Notes under the pieces: generated by a model
Told to the model about the DNA's origin: nothing
Seen by the model: the letters and a program-made list of their open reading frames with translations, nothing else
The model's database searches: none
NCBI GenBank assembly: GCA_007135295.1
Contig: SLJD01000148.1
Coordinates: 1-7,271 of the forward strand
Reading direction: 5' to 3'
DNA length: 7,271 nucleotides
Source of the DNA: Phycisphaerales bacterium
Lineage (GTDB): Bacteria > Planctomycetota > Phycisphaerae > Phycisphaerales > SM1A02
Position numbers and translations under genes: made by a program
In this document: piece by piece, positions 1-6,643 of the stretch
Layout of the letters: each line of letters starts with the position of its first letter
How positions within the stretch are numbered: the stretch's first letter is position 1

Positions 1-25
1 ATTCGGTCACGAACGTCCCATCTGC

Positions 26-31
26 TACGAT
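26..31 (+). promoter_or_regulatory. Possible -10 element close to the first start codon
   Basis: TACGAT sits only 6 bases before the GTG start of the DUF2325-like gene, and no ribosome binding site is visible. If it is a -10 box, transcription would begin at or next to the start codon (leaderless mRNA). A weak TTCGGT at 2-7, with an 18-base spacer, is the best -35 candidate. The longer string TACGATTGAATT (26-37) recurs with one mismatch at 3736-3747. Confidence 0.35.
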
Positions 32-37
32 TGAATT

Positions 38-1717
38 GTGACCGATGCGGAACTGAAAGAACTGCTCGCTGCCGTTCGCACGCTCATGCAGCCGCATCTG
101 GAGCGTTCGGAGCCGCTGCGTCGCGTGACGGAACTGGTCGGGCAGTTTCTCATCGACGAAGCCCACCGGGCGGCTGGCGAGGGCGGATCTGACAGCCGCT
201 CCGCGGATCAAACGTCGGCCGAACCCACAGCGGAAGATGCCACGCGAACCGTCGGCGAGGCCGCGAATATCTCGGTAACCGGCGACACCCGACCGCAGTC
301 CACGGTTCCGCTGCGACTCGGCGATAAAACGGTTCATCTTCCGGTCTCGGGCACCAGTGATGAAATCGCCCAGGCCCGGCACGCCGGTCAACCGGATGGT
401 CAAGGCGAAGTTGATCCGGGTTTTTCAACATCATCGGCAAGTGGTGATTCGACCCGCGAGATTGATCTCGAACTGATCGAGCAGCGGTGCCGGCTCAAGG
501 CCGCGTCCTGCCACAACTACCTTGCCCGACTGCCCGTCGAAGGCGATCCTGAGCGTGAGACGCCGCTGGTGGACGCAATGCACGAGTTGCTCGCCCAGGC
601 CCGGGAGAAGCCTAGCTGTTTTCTGTGGGTGTTCTGGCGCGAACGCACGCAGCCACCGGAGGAGGTCGTCGAGCGCATCGCCCGGTGCTATGACGCGCTG
701 GCGGCTGCTACTTCGCTCGTCCGGCGTGTGGTGGAGCTTGGCGATCGGGTCGAGGATTCGGATACGGCTGACGCCATGCAGTACATGGCCGAGGCAGATT
801 CCGCGCTTCGCATCGCGATGGAACCGACCTGGCTCACCGCGCCGGATACGGATCAGGAAGAGGCGCATCTGTGGCTTCGGCAGGCGTCGACCGAGTGGCG
901 CATCTACCTGCCGCGGTACATGCGGCTCGATGACCCCGCCACGCCGGAACGGGCCGGTCAGCTCCTCGAGGAGATCGAGGCGATGCGGCAGCGCGTCGAG
1001 ACCCGGGCCAATCGCGTCAAACAGATCGACGAACGGTTCAAGAAGATCCGGTATCACGTCGGGCAGATCGATCGCAGCCACGGCGATCCGCAGAGTGATT
1101 CGATGGTCGCCCACCACTACCGCCGAATCGCTGATGCGGTGCGCGAGCTTGACCAGATGGAGGTGCCGCCAAGTGATCGCCGGTACCGGGATGTGCTTGA
1201 CGCATCGATGGCCGAGAGCTTTCCGGCGGAGATCGTCGAGTCCCCATCCCTCACCGCCGTGTTCGAGCGCCTCGCGGAATACGAAGCGGCCTTGCAGGCT
1301 GATGACGAGCCGCCGCCGGTCGAGACCGGTGATGGTGAGGGCTGGAGCGGCCAGGTGCGTGAAGTCCGGTCGCTGCTCGCCGGCCGGAACATCGTCATCA
1401 TCGGCGGGGCGCAGCGGAACGAATCGATGGCCCGCATTCGCGAGGCGTTTGACCTGGACGATGTCGTCTGGGTCAGGCTGAGTGAACACGGCAGCAGCGA
1501 ACCGATGCGGGCGCCGATCGCCCGGCCGGAGACGGCCCTCGTGCTTGTGCTCATCCGCTTCACCGGTCATCAGCACGCCGAAGAAGCGAGCAGTTCGGCG
1601 CGTGAGTTCGGCAAGCCGTGCGTGTTTCTCAAGGCCGGCTACAACCCGGAACAGATCGCCGACGCGGTGCTCCAGCAGGTGAGCGAGCAGATGCGCGCCG
1701 CTTCCACCACCACGTGA
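38..1717 (+). CDS. Uncharacterised protein with C-terminal DUF2325-like domain
   Basis: I do not recognise this 559-residue protein as a named gene. Residues 1-43 are a charged, probably helical segment. Residues 44-140 are rich in Ser, Thr, Asp, Glu and Gly and look like a disordered linker. Residues 141-425 are mostly helical and charged, with a possible coiled coil around 305-340 (heptad-like EEIEAMRQRVETRANRVKQI). The C-terminal part, about 446-550, looks like a compact alpha/beta domain: a strand and glycine turn (NIVIIGG, 451-457), an EHGSSEP stretch (483-489), a hydrophobic strand (ALVLVLIRFTGH, 500-511) and a GKPCVFL strand (525-531). This order resembles DUF2325-type domains, whose function is unknown. 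There is no signal peptide or membrane segment, so it is probably cytosolic. The start is a GTG with no Shine-Dalgarno sequence; a TACGAT hexamer lies 6 bases upstream. It precedes argS by 78 bases. The domain assignment is by eye only. Confidence 0.8.
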   Translation: MTDAELKELLAAVRTLMQPHLERSEPLRRVTELVGQFLIDEAHRAAGEGGSDSRSADQTSAEPTAEDATRTVGEAANISVTGDTRPQSTVPLRLGDKTVHLPVSGTSDEIAQARHAGQPDGQGEVDPGFSTSSASGDSTREIDLELIEQRCRLKAASCHNYLARLPVEGDPERETPLVDAMHELLAQAREKPSCFLWVFWRERTQPPEEVVERIARCYDALAAATSLVRRVVELGDRVEDSDTADAMQYMAEADSALRIAMEPTWLTAPDTDQEEAHLWLRQASTEWRIYLPRYMRLDDPATPERAGQLLEEIEAMRQRVETRANRVKQIDERFKKIRYHVGQIDRSHGDPQSDSMVAHHYRRIADAVRELDQMEVPPSDRRYRDVLDASMAESFPAEIVESPSLTAVFERLAEYEAALQADDEPPPVETGDGEGWSGQVREVRSLLAGRNIVIIGGAQRNESMARIREAFDLDDVVWVRLSEHGSSEPMRAPIARPETALVLVLIRFTGHQHAEEASSSAREFGKPCVFLKAGYNPEQIADAVLQQVSEQMRAASTTT

Positions 1718-1782
1718 ACGGTCTTTTGCCGTGAACGACTGTTGCGGCGGTAACGTCAGCGGCGAACCGCCCGGGCGACGGG

Positions 1783-1788
1783 TATACT
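1783..1788 (+). promoter_or_regulatory. Possible -10 element immediately before argS
   Basis: TATACT, one mismatch from the TATAAT consensus, lies 7 bases before the argS ATG in the 78-base gap after the first gene. There is no purine-rich Shine-Dalgarno sequence before the ATG and no clear -35 box at 16-18 bases upstream. The geometry suggests a leaderless or nearly leaderless argS transcript. The rest of the gap holds only weak short inverted repeats, such as ACGG/CCGT around 1718-1732, without a T-run. Confidence 0.4.
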
Positions 1789-1795
1789 CCGGGCC

Positions 1796-3667
1796 ATGAG
1801 TCAGACCACGGCCAGCCAGGTACGAGCCGAAGACCCCGTCGCATCGATTGAACGGGCCCTGCGTCGCGCGGCGGCTGAGGTGCTCAATCTTGAGGCCGGG
1901 TCCATCGATCCACACGTTCGCCCCGCGCAGAACCCGCAGTTCGGCGATTTTCAGGCCAACTTGGCGATGCCGCTGGCCAAGCAGGCGGGCCTCAAGCCGC
2001 GCGACCTCGCCCAGCAGCTTGTTGACGCGGCTGCTGACGATCTGGCCGCCGTCGTCGAACCGCCCGAAGTCGCCGGGCCGGGCTTTATCAACCTGCGCTT
2101 AAAGCCGGATGTGCTCGCCGCCGCCGTGGAGTCAATCGACAATAACCGGCTCGGCATCGAACCGGATCCGCAGGCCTCGCCGATCGCGATCGATTTGTGC
2201 GGGGTGAACGTCGCCAAGCAGATGCACGTCGGGCACCTGCGAAGCACGATCATCGGCGACGGGCTCGCCCGAGTGTTCGAACGGCGCGGGCGGACGGTGC
2301 TGCGGCAGAACCACCTCGGCGACTGGGGGCTGCCGATCGCGATGGTCCTCCACCAGTTGCGGGCGGCGGGGGTCGATCTCGACCGGCTGGAACTGACCGA
2401 TCTCGACCGCGCATACCGCGATGCCCAGCTCGCCGGCAAGGCCGATTCCAAGGGCCTTGAAGCCGCCGACCGCCTCCATGCCGGCCCGCACCGTGTGGCG
2501 GAACTTGAAGCGCAGAACGCCTCGGCGGCCGAGGCGATGGAAGCGGCGCGGATGACGCTGGTGAAGCTTCAGCAGGGCGATCCGGAACTCGTCGCGGACT
2601 GGCAGAAGCTCATCGACTGCACCATGCGGGCGGTCGAGGAGATGCTCGAACTGCTCAACGTGCACATGACCGCAGAGCACAACCGCGGCGAGTCGTTCTA
2701 CCGCGACCGGCTGGCGGATGTTGTTGACGCGTTCGTGCGGGAAGGCATCAGCGAGGAAGACGAAGGTGCGCTGGTCGTGCGGTTCGACGATCGCGACCGG
2801 CCGCTTCTGATCCGCAAGTCCGACGGCGGATTCCTCTACGCCACGACGGACCTCGCGGCGGTCCGCTACCGCACGCAGGAACTCGGCGCCAGCCGGGTGA
2901 TCTACGTCGTCGACGCCCGGCAGCGCGATCACTTCCGCGACGTGTTCGACGCGGCCCGCAGGATCGGCTGGGACGTCACGCCCGACGGCACGCCGGTCGA
3001 ACTCGTGCATGTGCCGTTCGGCGCGGTGCTCGGCACGGACAAGCGGCCGCTCAAGACGCGAAGCGGTGAGAACGTGACGCTCATGTCCCTGCTTAACGAA
3101 GCGGTCGAGCGCGGCACGTCCGAAGTGAAGCGTCGCGCCGCCGACCCTGAAGCCCCGACGCATGACATGACTGCCGACGAACTCGACGCGATCGGCCGGG
3201 CGGTCGGCATCGGCGCCGTCAAGTACGCGGACATGTCGAACGATCTCGTGCGGGACTACGTCTTCGACATGGATCGCATGATCGCGTTTGAAGGCAACAC
3301 CGGGCCGTACATCCAGTATGCCCACGCCCGGATCAACTCGATTTTCCAGCGCGGCGGGATCGACCCGGCTGCGCTCGCGGATGGGCCGCTGATGATGACC
3401 GAGCCGGCGGAGAAGCAACTTGCCCTCGCGCTGCTGCGATACGGCGCAACCATCGAACAGGTTGCTTCCACGCTTGAACCGCACCGGCTGTGCAGTTACC
3501 TCTACGAACTCGCCAACACGTACAGCGCGTTCTACCAGCAGTGCCCGGTCCTCAAAGCCGAACGCGAAGATGTTCGAATGTCGCGGCTGCGGCTGTGCGA
3601 TCTGACCCGCCGAGTGATCGCCGACGGGCTGGATCTGCTCGGCATCGACGCCCCGCCGCGCATGTGA
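1796..3667 (+). CDS. argS: Arginyl-tRNA synthetase (class I)
   Basis: ArgRS charges tRNA-Arg with arginine using ATP, in the cytoplasm. At 623 residues it is somewhat longer than the E. coli enzyme (577). The N-terminal Add-1 domain carries the family string FGDFQANLA (49-57). The class I catalytic domain has the HIGH signature as HVGHLRS (144-150), preceded by NVAKQM, and then NHLGDWG (172-178). The degenerate KMSKS region is KTRSG (420-424), as in many ArgRS enzymes. The DALR anticodon-binding domain follows, with NTGPYIQYAHAR (501-512), the LANTYSAFY region (572-580) and the typical C-terminus ending PRM. Relative to remembered E. coli ArgRS, the stretch between YRDA (207-210) and VKLQ (256-259) is about 27 residues longer. 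The ATG is chosen because the Add-1 domain begins shortly after it. The gene is complete and uninterrupted, with all key motifs. Confidence 0.97.
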   Translation: MSQTTASQVRAEDPVASIERALRRAAAEVLNLEAGSIDPHVRPAQNPQFGDFQANLAMPLAKQAGLKPRDLAQQLVDAAADDLAAVVEPPEVAGPGFINLRLKPDVLAAAVESIDNNRLGIEPDPQASPIAIDLCGVNVAKQMHVGHLRSTIIGDGLARVFERRGRTVLRQNHLGDWGLPIAMVLHQLRAAGVDLDRLELTDLDRAYRDAQLAGKADSKGLEAADRLHAGPHRVAELEAQNASAAEAMEAARMTLVKLQQGDPELVADWQKLIDCTMRAVEEMLELLNVHMTAEHNRGESFYRDRLADVVDAFVREGISEEDEGALVVRFDDRDRPLLIRKSDGGFLYATTDLAAVRYRTQELGASRVIYVVDARQRDHFRDVFDAARRIGWDVTPDGTPVELVHVPFGAVLGTDKRPLKTRSGENVTLMSLLNEAVERGTSEVKRRAADPEAPTHDMTADELDAIGRAVGIGAVKYADMSNDLVRDYVFDMDRMIAFEGNTGPYIQYAHARINSIFQRGGIDPAALADGPLMMTEPAEKQLALALLRYGATIEQVASTLEPHRLCSYLYELANTYSAFYQQCPVLKAEREDVRMSRLRLCDLTRRVIADGLDLLGIDAPPRM

Positions 3668-3703
3668 CCGACCCCGGTTGACGCCACTCCACGGCCGGGT
3701 CGG
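3668..3703 (+). terminator. GC-rich stem-loop just after argS, possible terminator
   Basis: Directly after the argS stop codon, CCGACCCCGG (3668-3677) can pair with CCGGGTCGG (3695-3703), giving 9 base pairs with one bulged C and a 17-base loop. No T-run follows, so it is not a classical intrinsic terminator. It may be a 3' end structure or a weak terminator. The 3704-3735 stretch after it is pyrimidine-rich and holds nothing else I can assign. Confidence 0.3.
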
Positions 3704-3735
3704 CGCGCTATCCTCCCTTCTCCCGCAGGACGCTT

Positions 3736-3741
3736 TACGAT
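3736..3741 (+). promoter_or_regulatory. Possible -10 element for the CoA-binding gene
   Basis: TACGAT lies 36 bases before the ATG at 3778, inside the 110-base gap after argS. The 12-base string TACGATCGAATT (3736-3747) matches 11 of 12 bases at 26-37 upstream of the first gene. Unlike that gene, this one would have a leader of roughly 25-30 bases carrying a Shine-Dalgarno sequence. No good -35 box is visible at the expected spacing. Confidence 0.3.
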
Positions 3742-3762
3742 CGAATTCACTCGGGGCATGTT

Positions 3763-3771
3763 GAGAAGAGG
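3763..3771 (+). promoter_or_regulatory. Shine-Dalgarno sequence of the CoA-binding gene
   Basis: The purine run GAGAAGAGG ends 6 bases before the ATG at 3778, which is normal spacing. It supports that ATG over the out-of-frame ATG at 3758. Confidence 0.6.
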
Positions 3772-3777
3772 CGATCC

Positions 3778-4182
3778 ATGCCGGACAACGACACGACTGC
3801 ATTTCTTGACGGGTCCCCGTTCGCGGTGGTCGGCGCATCGACGAGTCGGGACAAGTACGGGAACAAGGCGCTGCGCGTCTACATGCAGAATGATCGGTCG
3901 GTGTATCCGGTCAATCCACGCGCCGAGGAGATCGAGGGACTGCGGTCCTACCCCGACCTGATGTCCCTGCCGGAGAAGCCGCACGGCGTGTCGATCGTCA
4001 CCCCGCCGAAGATCACCGAGCAGATTGTCGACGACGCGATTCAGCTCGGCATCGAACACCTGTGGATGCAGCCCGGTGCGGAGTCGCCCGATGCGTCCGC
4101 CCGCGCCCGACGTGCGGGAATCAACGTCATTGATGACGGCTCGTGCGTGCTCGTGGCACTCGGGTTTGAAGACAAGTCCTGA
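3778..4182 (+). CDS. Small CoA-binding (YccU-type) Rossmann protein
   Basis: This 134-residue protein is a stand-alone CoA_binding_2 domain, like E. coli YccU. Visible signatures are the nucleotide-binding turn VVGASTSRDKYGNKALR (17-33), the second strand YPVNPRAEEIEG (43-54), the VSIVTPP strand (71-77), and LWMQPGAES (95-103) followed by NVIDDGSC (116-123). Together these cover the whole fold, so the protein is complete at the usual family length. Family members bind CoA or a similar nucleotide in the cytosol. A specific reaction is not established, and nothing here indicates one. The ATG follows a good Shine-Dalgarno sequence. The gene ends 21 bases from the convergent end of kynureninase. 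Its position beside the kynurenine genes is probably incidental, since it lies on the opposite strand. Confidence 0.9.
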   Translation: MPDNDTTAFLDGSPFAVVGASTSRDKYGNKALRVYMQNDRSVYPVNPRAEEIEGLRSYPDLMSLPEKPHGVSIVTPPKITEQIVDDAIQLGIEHLWMQPGAESPDASARARRAGINVIDDGSCVLVALGFEDKS

Positions 4183-4203
4183 CCCGGGACCGCGCGATCG
4201 GCC

Positions 4204-5514
4204 TTACGAAAGGCCCGAAAGCGTTCGAGCGAACCGCCAGACCTCGTGAAATGTGTTGTAAAGCGGCGTCGGCGCGACGCGGATGACATTCGGTTCGCGG
4301 AAATCGCCGATCACCCCCGCTTCTTCCAGCGCCTTGAACCGCTGCCGCGGCTGATCGTGGACGAGAATGGACAATTGGCAGCCGTGCGCGTCTTCCTCAG
4401 CCGGAGTGATGATCTCGAAGCGATCATCCGGCTCGCGTTCAACGAGCCAGCGCAGGTAGCCGGTCAGCATCAGTGACTTCCGGCGCAGCGTAGCCATGCC
4501 GACTTCATCGAAGATCTCCAGCGATGCCCGGAGCGGGGCCATGGCGAGGATCGGCGGATTGGAGAGTTGCCAGGATTCGGCGCTCGGGACCGGCTCGAAA
4601 TTCGGCTCGAGGTGCATGCGGAACCGTTTGGCCGGGTCATTGCCCCACCACCCGCCGTAACGCGGCAGTTCATTGAGATTCGTGTTCGTCGCGTGCTTTT
4701 CATGAATGAACACGCCGGCAACCGCACCGGGGCCGCTGTTGAGGTACTTGTACGAGCACCATGCCGCGAAATCGACGCCCCAGTCGTGAAGGTGCATCGG
4801 GATGTTCCCGGCAGCGTGGGCGAGGTCGAACCCAACGGTGCAGCCGTGCGCGTGCCCCATGGCCGTGATGGCCGGCATGTCGAGAACCTGGCCGGTGAAG
4901 AAGTTCACCCCCCCGAGCAGGATCAGCGCGATCTCGTCGCCCCGTTCCTTTAGAACAGCTTCAATCTGCTCCGTCGTGACCGTGTGCGAGCCGCCCGGCG
5001 GTTCAACGACAATCAGGTGCTCCGCCGGGTCCATCCACATCGTCTTCAGGTGCGACTGCACTGCGTAGGTGTCGGACGGAAACGCCGGCGCTTCCATGAG
5101 AATCTTCGTCCGCCGGCCGCGTGGCTGGAAGAAGCTGACCATCATCAGGTGCAGATTGACGGTCAGCGAGTTCATCATCACGACCTCGCCCGCCCCCGGC
5201 TTCGCGCCGACGAGTCGGGCGCCGGTGTCGCGGAAGACCTCGTGATACGCGTACCACGACGGCTCCTTGCCAAAGTGCGCATCGACCGCCAGATCACGCC
5301 AGGCGTCGAGTTCCTCTTCAACGTACTGTCGGGCTGTCTTCGGCTGCAGGCCCAGCGAGTTGCCGCACAAGTAGACCGAGTCGCGGCCGTGTTTCTGTGG
5401 GATTTCGAATCGCTCGCGGTACGCGTGCAGCGGATCCTGCTGATCCATGCGTTCCGCAAAGGACTCGTCCGCGGAGTACTCGATGGGCTGCTCAGTCGCC
5501 GGCGTCGACATCAT
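4204..5514 (-). CDS. kynU: Kynureninase
   Basis: Kynureninase is a cytosolic PLP enzyme that hydrolyses kynurenine or 3-hydroxykynurenine to anthranilate or 3-hydroxyanthranilate plus L-alanine. The 436-residue product is close to family length. It shows YLCGNSLGLQPK (48-59) near the N-terminus, the MNSLTVNLH region (114-122), the cofactor-contacting FDLAHAAGN (229-237), the Schiff-base lysine K256 within SYKYLNSGPG, GWWG (288-291), and the C-terminal IRVAPTPLYNTFHEVW (411-426), whose arginine is expected to bind the substrate carboxylate. It is the last of three co-oriented kynurenine genes. Next to the dioxygenase, 3-hydroxykynurenine is the likely physiological substrate, although sequence alone does not fix this. 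Two ATGs in tandem (5512-5514 and 5509-5511) are possible starts; the first is chosen. No Shine-Dalgarno sequence precedes them, but a TACAAT hexamer lies 6 bases upstream. Confidence 0.96.
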   Translation of the reverse strand: MMSTPATEQPIEYSADESFAERMDQQDPLHAYRERFEIPQKHGRDSVYLCGNSLGLQPKTARQYVEEELDAWRDLAVDAHFGKEPSWYAYHEVFRDTGARLVGAKPGAGEVVMMNSLTVNLHLMMVSFFQPRGRRTKILMEAPAFPSDTYAVQSHLKTMWMDPAEHLIVVEPPGGSHTVTTEQIEAVLKERGDEIALILLGGVNFFTGQVLDMPAITAMGHAHGCTVGFDLAHAAGNIPMHLHDWGVDFAAWCSYKYLNSGPGAVAGVFIHEKHATNTNLNELPRYGGWWGNDPAKRFRMHLEPNFEPVPSAESWQLSNPPILAMAPLRASLEIFDEVGMATLRRKSLMLTGYLRWLVEREPDDRFEIITPAEEDAHGCQLSILVHDQPRQRFKALEEAGVIGDFREPNVIRVAPTPLYNTFHEVWRFARTLSGLS

Positions 5515-5520
5515 CCACGC

Positions 5521-5526
5521 ATTGTA
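5521..5526 (-). promoter_or_regulatory. Possible kynU promoter inside the catabolic cluster
   Basis: Read on the minus strand, the 42-base gap between the decarboxylase and kynU contains CTTATACAATGCGTGG directly before the ATG. TACAAT (or the overlapping TATACA, 5523-5528) is a good -10 match, 6-8 bases from the start codon. No Shine-Dalgarno or clear -35 sequence is seen. The arrangement is like those before the first gene and argS, and suggests that kynU can be transcribed on its own, possibly without a leader. Confidence 0.4.
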
Positions 5527-5556
5527 TAAGGAGGCGGCATTCCCGGAGATTGCGCG

Positions 5557-6624
5557 TCACGAAGATTCGGGCCGCCCTGCCTCGACTGCGTGCGATGTGG
5601 CGTTGAAACGCGCGGCATTGAGTCCGAGGAACTCCATCGCCGTCCCGGCGAGCAGGCGCTGCTTCGTGGCATCGGTCAGGTCGTCCATTTCCTCGATCAT
5701 TCGACCCGGCACGTGCTCGCCGAGTGGAAACGGGTAATCGGAGCCCATGGCGATGCGATCCTCGCCGACCAGCCGGATCAGATGCCGCAGCATGTCCGGA
5801 TCGTGCACAAGCGAATCAATGTAGAACGAGCCGAGTTGCTCGCGCGGCGATGTGCGACAGTCCACCGCGCAGAGGTCCGGCCGGACGTCGAAGCCGTGCT
5901 GAACGCGCCCGAACGTCCCCGGAAACGATCCACCGCCGTGCGCAAAGCCGATGCGAAGACCCGGCAGCTTCTCCAGCACGCCGCCGAACACCACCGAGCA
6001 GATCGCCAGTGCCGTTTCAGCCGGCATGCCGACGAGCCACGGCAACCAGTACTTCGTCATCCGCTCCTTGCCGAACATGTCCCACGGATGCACGAACACC
6101 GCGGCGCCAAGTTCCGCCGCCGCTTCGAGGACGGGGAAGATCGCCGGGTCGTTGAGGTTGTTGCCGTTGACGTGGCTGCCGATCTCCACGCCCACCAGAC
6201 CCAATTCGTTGACGCAGCGTTCGAGTTCCGTGATCGACCGGTCCGCATCCTGAAGAGGCAGGGTGCCGAGACCGGCGAAACGGTCCGGGTACTCGCGGCA
6301 CACCTCGGCGATGTGATCGTTGAGGATCTTCGAGAGATCGTGGGTGTGCTCGGGCTTCGCCCAGTAGCCGAACATGACTGGCACGGTGGAGAGTACCTGC
6401 ACGTGCACGCCGGCTTCGTCACATTCGCTGATTCGCCGCGCCGGCGACCAGCAGTTGTCCTGCACTTCACGGAAAAACTGGTCGTCGACCCACATCTGCG
6501 CGCAGCATGGCTTGTGATGTTCAAGCCGCACCCACCCGCCGTAGCCATACCGCTCGCGCAGGTCCGGCCATTTCTCCGGCAGGATGTGCGTGTGCAGGTC
6601 AATTTTGAAGTGCGATGGTGTCAT
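5557..6624 (-). CDS. 2-amino-3-carboxymuconate-6-semialdehyde decarboxylase (ACMSD)
   Basis: ACMSD is a zinc enzyme of the amidohydrolase superfamily. It decarboxylates ACMS to 2-aminomuconate-6-semialdehyde and so diverts flux from quinolinate and NAD to catabolism. The 355-residue product closely resembles vertebrate and Pseudomonas ACMSD along its length. It has the metal motif DLHTHILPEKWPDL (9-22; H11, H13), GYGGWV (27-32), LSTVPVMF (78-85) and YWAKPE (87-92). Further metal or catalytic positions are H179 in FVHPWDM, H229 in FAHGGG and D296 in GSDYPFPLGE. R240 corresponds to the substrate-binding arginine contributed across the dimer. A tail of about 15 residues follows the usual end. 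The chosen ATG lies 19 bases after the dioxygenase stop; homology starts about five codons later. An upstream GTG at 6675 would overlap the dioxygenase by 32 bases and add 17 residues with no family resemblance. Neither start has a strong Shine-Dalgarno sequence, so translational coupling is likely. In nitrobenzoate degraders this gene is called nbaD. Confidence 0.95.
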   Translation of the reverse strand: MTPSHFKIDLHTHILPEKWPDLRERYGYGGWVRLEHHKPCCAQMWVDDQFFREVQDNCWSPARRISECDEAGVHVQVLSTVPVMFGYWAKPEHTHDLSKILNDHIAEVCREYPDRFAGLGTLPLQDADRSITELERCVNELGLVGVEIGSHVNGNNLNDPAIFPVLEAAAELGAAVFVHPWDMFGKERMTKYWLPWLVGMPAETALAICSVVFGGVLEKLPGLRIGFAHGGGSFPGTFGRVQHGFDVRPDLCAVDCRTSPREQLGSFYIDSLVHDPDMLRHLIRLVGEDRIAMGSDYPFPLGEHVPGRMIEEMDDLTDATKQRLLAGTAMEFLGLNAARFNATSHAVEAGRPESS

Positions 6625-6643
6625 GCGACGAATGCCGGTTCGG

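Noticed and set aside
1718..1782. Short inverted repeats after the first gene as a terminator or riboswitch
   Set aside because: The possible stems are only 4-6 bp with bulges and lack a T-run. Nothing resembles a T-box or another known leader before argS.
431..1915. A 494-codon open frame on the minus strand opposite the first gene
   Set aside because: It mirrors the DUF2325-like gene, whose plus-strand frame has sensible domain structure. Long antisense open frames are expected in GC-rich coding DNA, and the translation shows no recognisable motif.
3053..3070. Absence of a canonical KMSKS motif in ArgRS, as a sign of a non-functional paralogue
   Set aside because: Many ArgRS enzymes have a degenerate version here; KTRSG fits that pattern, and every other motif is intact.
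2132..3838. A 568-codon open frame on the minus strand opposite argS
   Set aside because: ArgRS on the plus strand is certain from its motifs. The antisense translation is rich in Arg and His with no family features, as expected of a shadow frame.
4183..4203. The 21-base convergent gap as a bidirectional terminator
   Set aside because: It contains only a very short CCG/CGG inverted repeat and no T-run on either strand, so termination here is not supported.
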